From Closterium sp. Naga37s-1 (lineage: Eukaryota > Streptophyta > Zygnematophyceae > Desmidiales > Closteriaceae): 64,000 nt of DNA. The DNA lies in assembly GCA_947471745.1 (NCBI GenBank), contig CANJKZ010001148.1, forward strand, positions 755,001 through 819,000, read 5' to 3'. Every line of letters begins with the position of its first letter. Position 1 is the first letter of the stretch. Made by a program: the position numbers and the translations under genes. This document shows, piece by piece, positions 62,291 to 64,000 of this stretch. The notes beneath the pieces are model-generated. The model did not search any database, had not been told where the DNA came from, and saw only the letters and a list, made by a program, of their open reading frames with translations.

Positions 62291-64000
62291 TACCGTATTA
62301 CCCTGGATAAAAGCGCAGGTGCACTTATAATAAAACAGTGTTTTTTGGGGGGGTGCGCTTCTAATTGAGGTGTCTGTATAAGCGCATGCGCCTATAATAA
62401 GGGAAAATTGAAATTCACTTTTAAACATACTAAACTGAAGCCCGCAATAAGGCGAATCCACCGGACCATGCACCAAGTGGGATCGTGCATGGTTTTCAGG
62501 CAAAAACAGCAGCGGTTCGGTTTCCCACCGCACAAAGTTGTCTAGAACCATCGAAAGTGACAGCAGTGACGGGATGTTGCCGTGCGGCCCAATCACAGCC
62601 GCATGCGCTGCGTGGCATCCGCATTTCTTCCGAACCCTCTCGAAGGGTGGGGAAGATTCCCTGCCAGCACAGAGAATATGCTGCCACGCAGGCTCCTCTA
62701 CGGGGGTAGGCGGGGGTTTCCTGCCTGTCATTGACGAGGACCCCGAGCCGCTAGCCCGCAGGGGTCCCCGTCTTTGCCCATTTCTGCACCCTCCTCCTCA
62801 TTTTTTTCATTCAGTTTCTAGTCTAGCCCGCCTGGCTGGCGAAGCCATGGCGGAATTCAGTGGGACGCACTTCCTTTTCAAGAAGAAACCAACTCGCGCG
62901 TGGCGACTAACCGCGGACGGGTGGTATACCCGTGAGCCACAAGCGCCTCCACTGCCACCTACACCCCCTGCACCGCCTGCTCCGCCTGCTCCTCCTGCAC
63001 CTCCTGCTCCTCCTGCTCCTCTTGCTCCTCCAGCTCCTCCGATTCCTCCGAGTCCTGTTCCGGATGCGAATTCTCACCAACGGCCCGTGCTCCAGCTGTA
63101 TTTGCCAGCCACTTTCGACGAGTGGCTGTCTGAACCGGACACACCCAAGGCTAGGCGAATCGATGCTCCGCCGACTGCACCGCGGTGGGGAAATCCAGAA
63201 GCCTGCACGTGGGACGAGTCCGCTGTGGGCGCCGAAGATGACGTGGCCGCCGATAAACAACCCACATGCGACGGCGACACTGGAGGCGACGGTGGAGGCG
63301 ACGGTGGAGTCGACGGTGAAGAAGGCGCCGAGGAAGATGTGTTCCCAGATCGTGAAGCAACAGACGCGGACGACGACGGTGTGGAATCTTGGTGGCGCGA
63401 CGCACCACGCGAGAATATGCCGATCCCAACGTATCCGCCGATTAACAAAAAACGACCCCACCCCTCCTCTGAGAACCGAGATGCCCGCCCCCCCTCTCCC
63501 AGGCACAAGCCGACTCAACACAAACGGCAGCGCTACACCGCCCAGGAGAAACTGAAGTGGCTCGTTCGGCTGGAGCTTGCGGCATCGATAAGCGAGGTCG
63601 CGCGTCAGTCCGGCATACACCGCAAATGCCTCACAGATTGGAAAAACCAAGCGGAGGAGCTCAAGTCGGCACACAGCGCTCGGTGTCGGCTTCATGGGCG
63701 CGGAAGGTCTTCCTGGTACAGACCCATGGAGATGAAAGTGTACGCCCAACTCCTGGACTGGCGACGCCGCGGTGTGGCAGTATCAGTCGGCCGGCTGCAA
63801 GACTGGTCAAAAGAGGTGATGAAGGTGTTGTTCCCGGACGTCAAGTGGAAGGCGAGTCATCGCTGGACGGAGCGGTTCCGCAAGCGGTGGAATCTCACCG
63901 TGCGCATGAAAACAAAGGTGGCGCAAAAGACATAGCAGCGTAAGTGCCTTTCTGTGCACTGTCATGCTAGCGTGAAATTTTATGTTGTATCTCTGTACTT
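62291..64000 (+). mobile_element. Probable pogo/Tigger-like DNA transposon, left part
   Basis: From 62291 (TACCGTATTACCC) the sequence has the style of a pogo-group terminal repeat with sub-terminal palindromes around GCGCA...TATAATAA: one near 62308-62332 and a 20-bp near-palindrome at 62377-62396. A transposase-like frame follows at 62847. The right end lies beyond the window, so neither the inverted repeat nor the target duplication can be checked. The family is suggested mainly by the protein. Confidence 0.5.
62847..63935 (+). CDS. CENP-B-type HTH protein, N-terminal part of a pogo-like transposase
   Basis: A 362-residue frame from the Met of MAEFSGTHF in a good context (GCCATGG). The same frame is open further upstream to 62538 but without conserved protein. 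A Pro-rich repeat (about 35-65) and a Gly/Asp-rich acidic region (about 130-195) precede a psq/Brinker-like helix-turn-helix (RYTAQEKLKWLVRLEL, then RQSGIHRKCLTDWK, about 235-282). A CENP-B-type helix-turn-helix follows (MEMKVYAQLLDWRRRG, then WTERFRKRWNL, about 295-355). The last residues, RMKTKVAQK, match the stretch that in Tigger/pogo transposases leads into the DDE domain, but the frame ends at 63935, followed six bases later by GTAAGT. The catalytic domain, if any, lies beyond the window or is lost. Confidence 0.65.
   Translation: MAEFSGTHFLFKKKPTRAWRLTADGWYTREPQAPPLPPTPPAPPAPPAPPAPPAPPAPLAPPAPPIPPSPVPDANSHQRPVLQLYLPATFDEWLSEPDTPKARRIDAPPTAPRWGNPEACTWDESAVGAEDDVAADKQPTCDGDTGGDGGGDGGVDGEEGAEEDVFPDREATDADDDGVESWWRDAPRENMPIPTYPPINKKRPHPSSENRDARPPSPRHKPTQHKRQRYTAQEKLKWLVRLELAASISEVARQSGIHRKCLTDWKNQAEELKSAHSARCRLHGRGRSSWYRPMEMKVYAQLLDWRRRGVAVSVGRLQDWSKEVMKVLFPDVKWKASHRWTERFRKRWNLTVRMKTKVAQKT

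Noticed and set aside
1-64000. CRISPR arrays, bacterial operons, rRNA genes
   Set aside because: Tandem repeats found here have no unique regular spacers, genes have introns, and no rRNA-like sequence was seen.

Overview
The window looks like nuclear DNA of a green-lineage eukaryote. Host genes have introns with GT-AG and GC-AG borders. The one recognisable housekeeping gene resembles plant APC8/CDC23, coding DNA is GC-rich, and about 60 percent of the window is LTR retrotransposon. From memory, copia polyproteins with long Gly-rich and Gly-Ala-rich linkers like these occur in the streptophyte alga Closterium; that assignment is a weak guess and rests on no search.

Layout. 1-3413: a decayed LINE lying between (CT)n arrays. 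3414-4248: AT-rich DNA without genes. 4249-7162: a non-coding LTR element (F) with a solo LTR of another family inside its own LTR. 7249-11072: an LTR element (K) with one long Gag-protease frame and no visible polymerase. 11690-28214: a CDC23/APC8 relic in which nearly every exon occurs in two to five tandem copies, interrupted by an LTR-like insertion (L, which contains H) and by a whole-looking copia element (A, 19719-27030). 28346-49533: a nest of LTR elements: copia E, with a TRIM in its 3' LTR and copia C in its 5' LTR; C in turn contains gypsy G and part of copia B. 49933-50399: a PIF/Harbinger-like MITE. 50957-57507: a host gene for a CENP-B-type DNA-binding protein, whose introns hold tandem decayed copies of its own exons. 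57768-59529, minus strand: a coiled-coil plus leucine-rich-repeat protein gene, convergent with the previous one. 60838-61255: a 23-bp minisatellite. 62291 to the end: the left part of a probable pogo/Tigger-like DNA transposon with a CENP-B-type HTH protein.

The most unusual signal is shared by the two unrelated host loci. Single exons, each with a little flanking intron, have been duplicated in place, exon by exon. Many copies start with GTGA directly after the acceptor AG, so the acceptor site also reads as a donor (CAG|GTGAG). In the CENP-B-like gene this would in principle let stacked decayed copies be removed by recursive splicing, leaving only the last, complete copy. That is an inference needing RNA evidence. 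No tRNA, rRNA or CRISPR array was recognised. All coordinates, copy counts and boundaries were read by eye.
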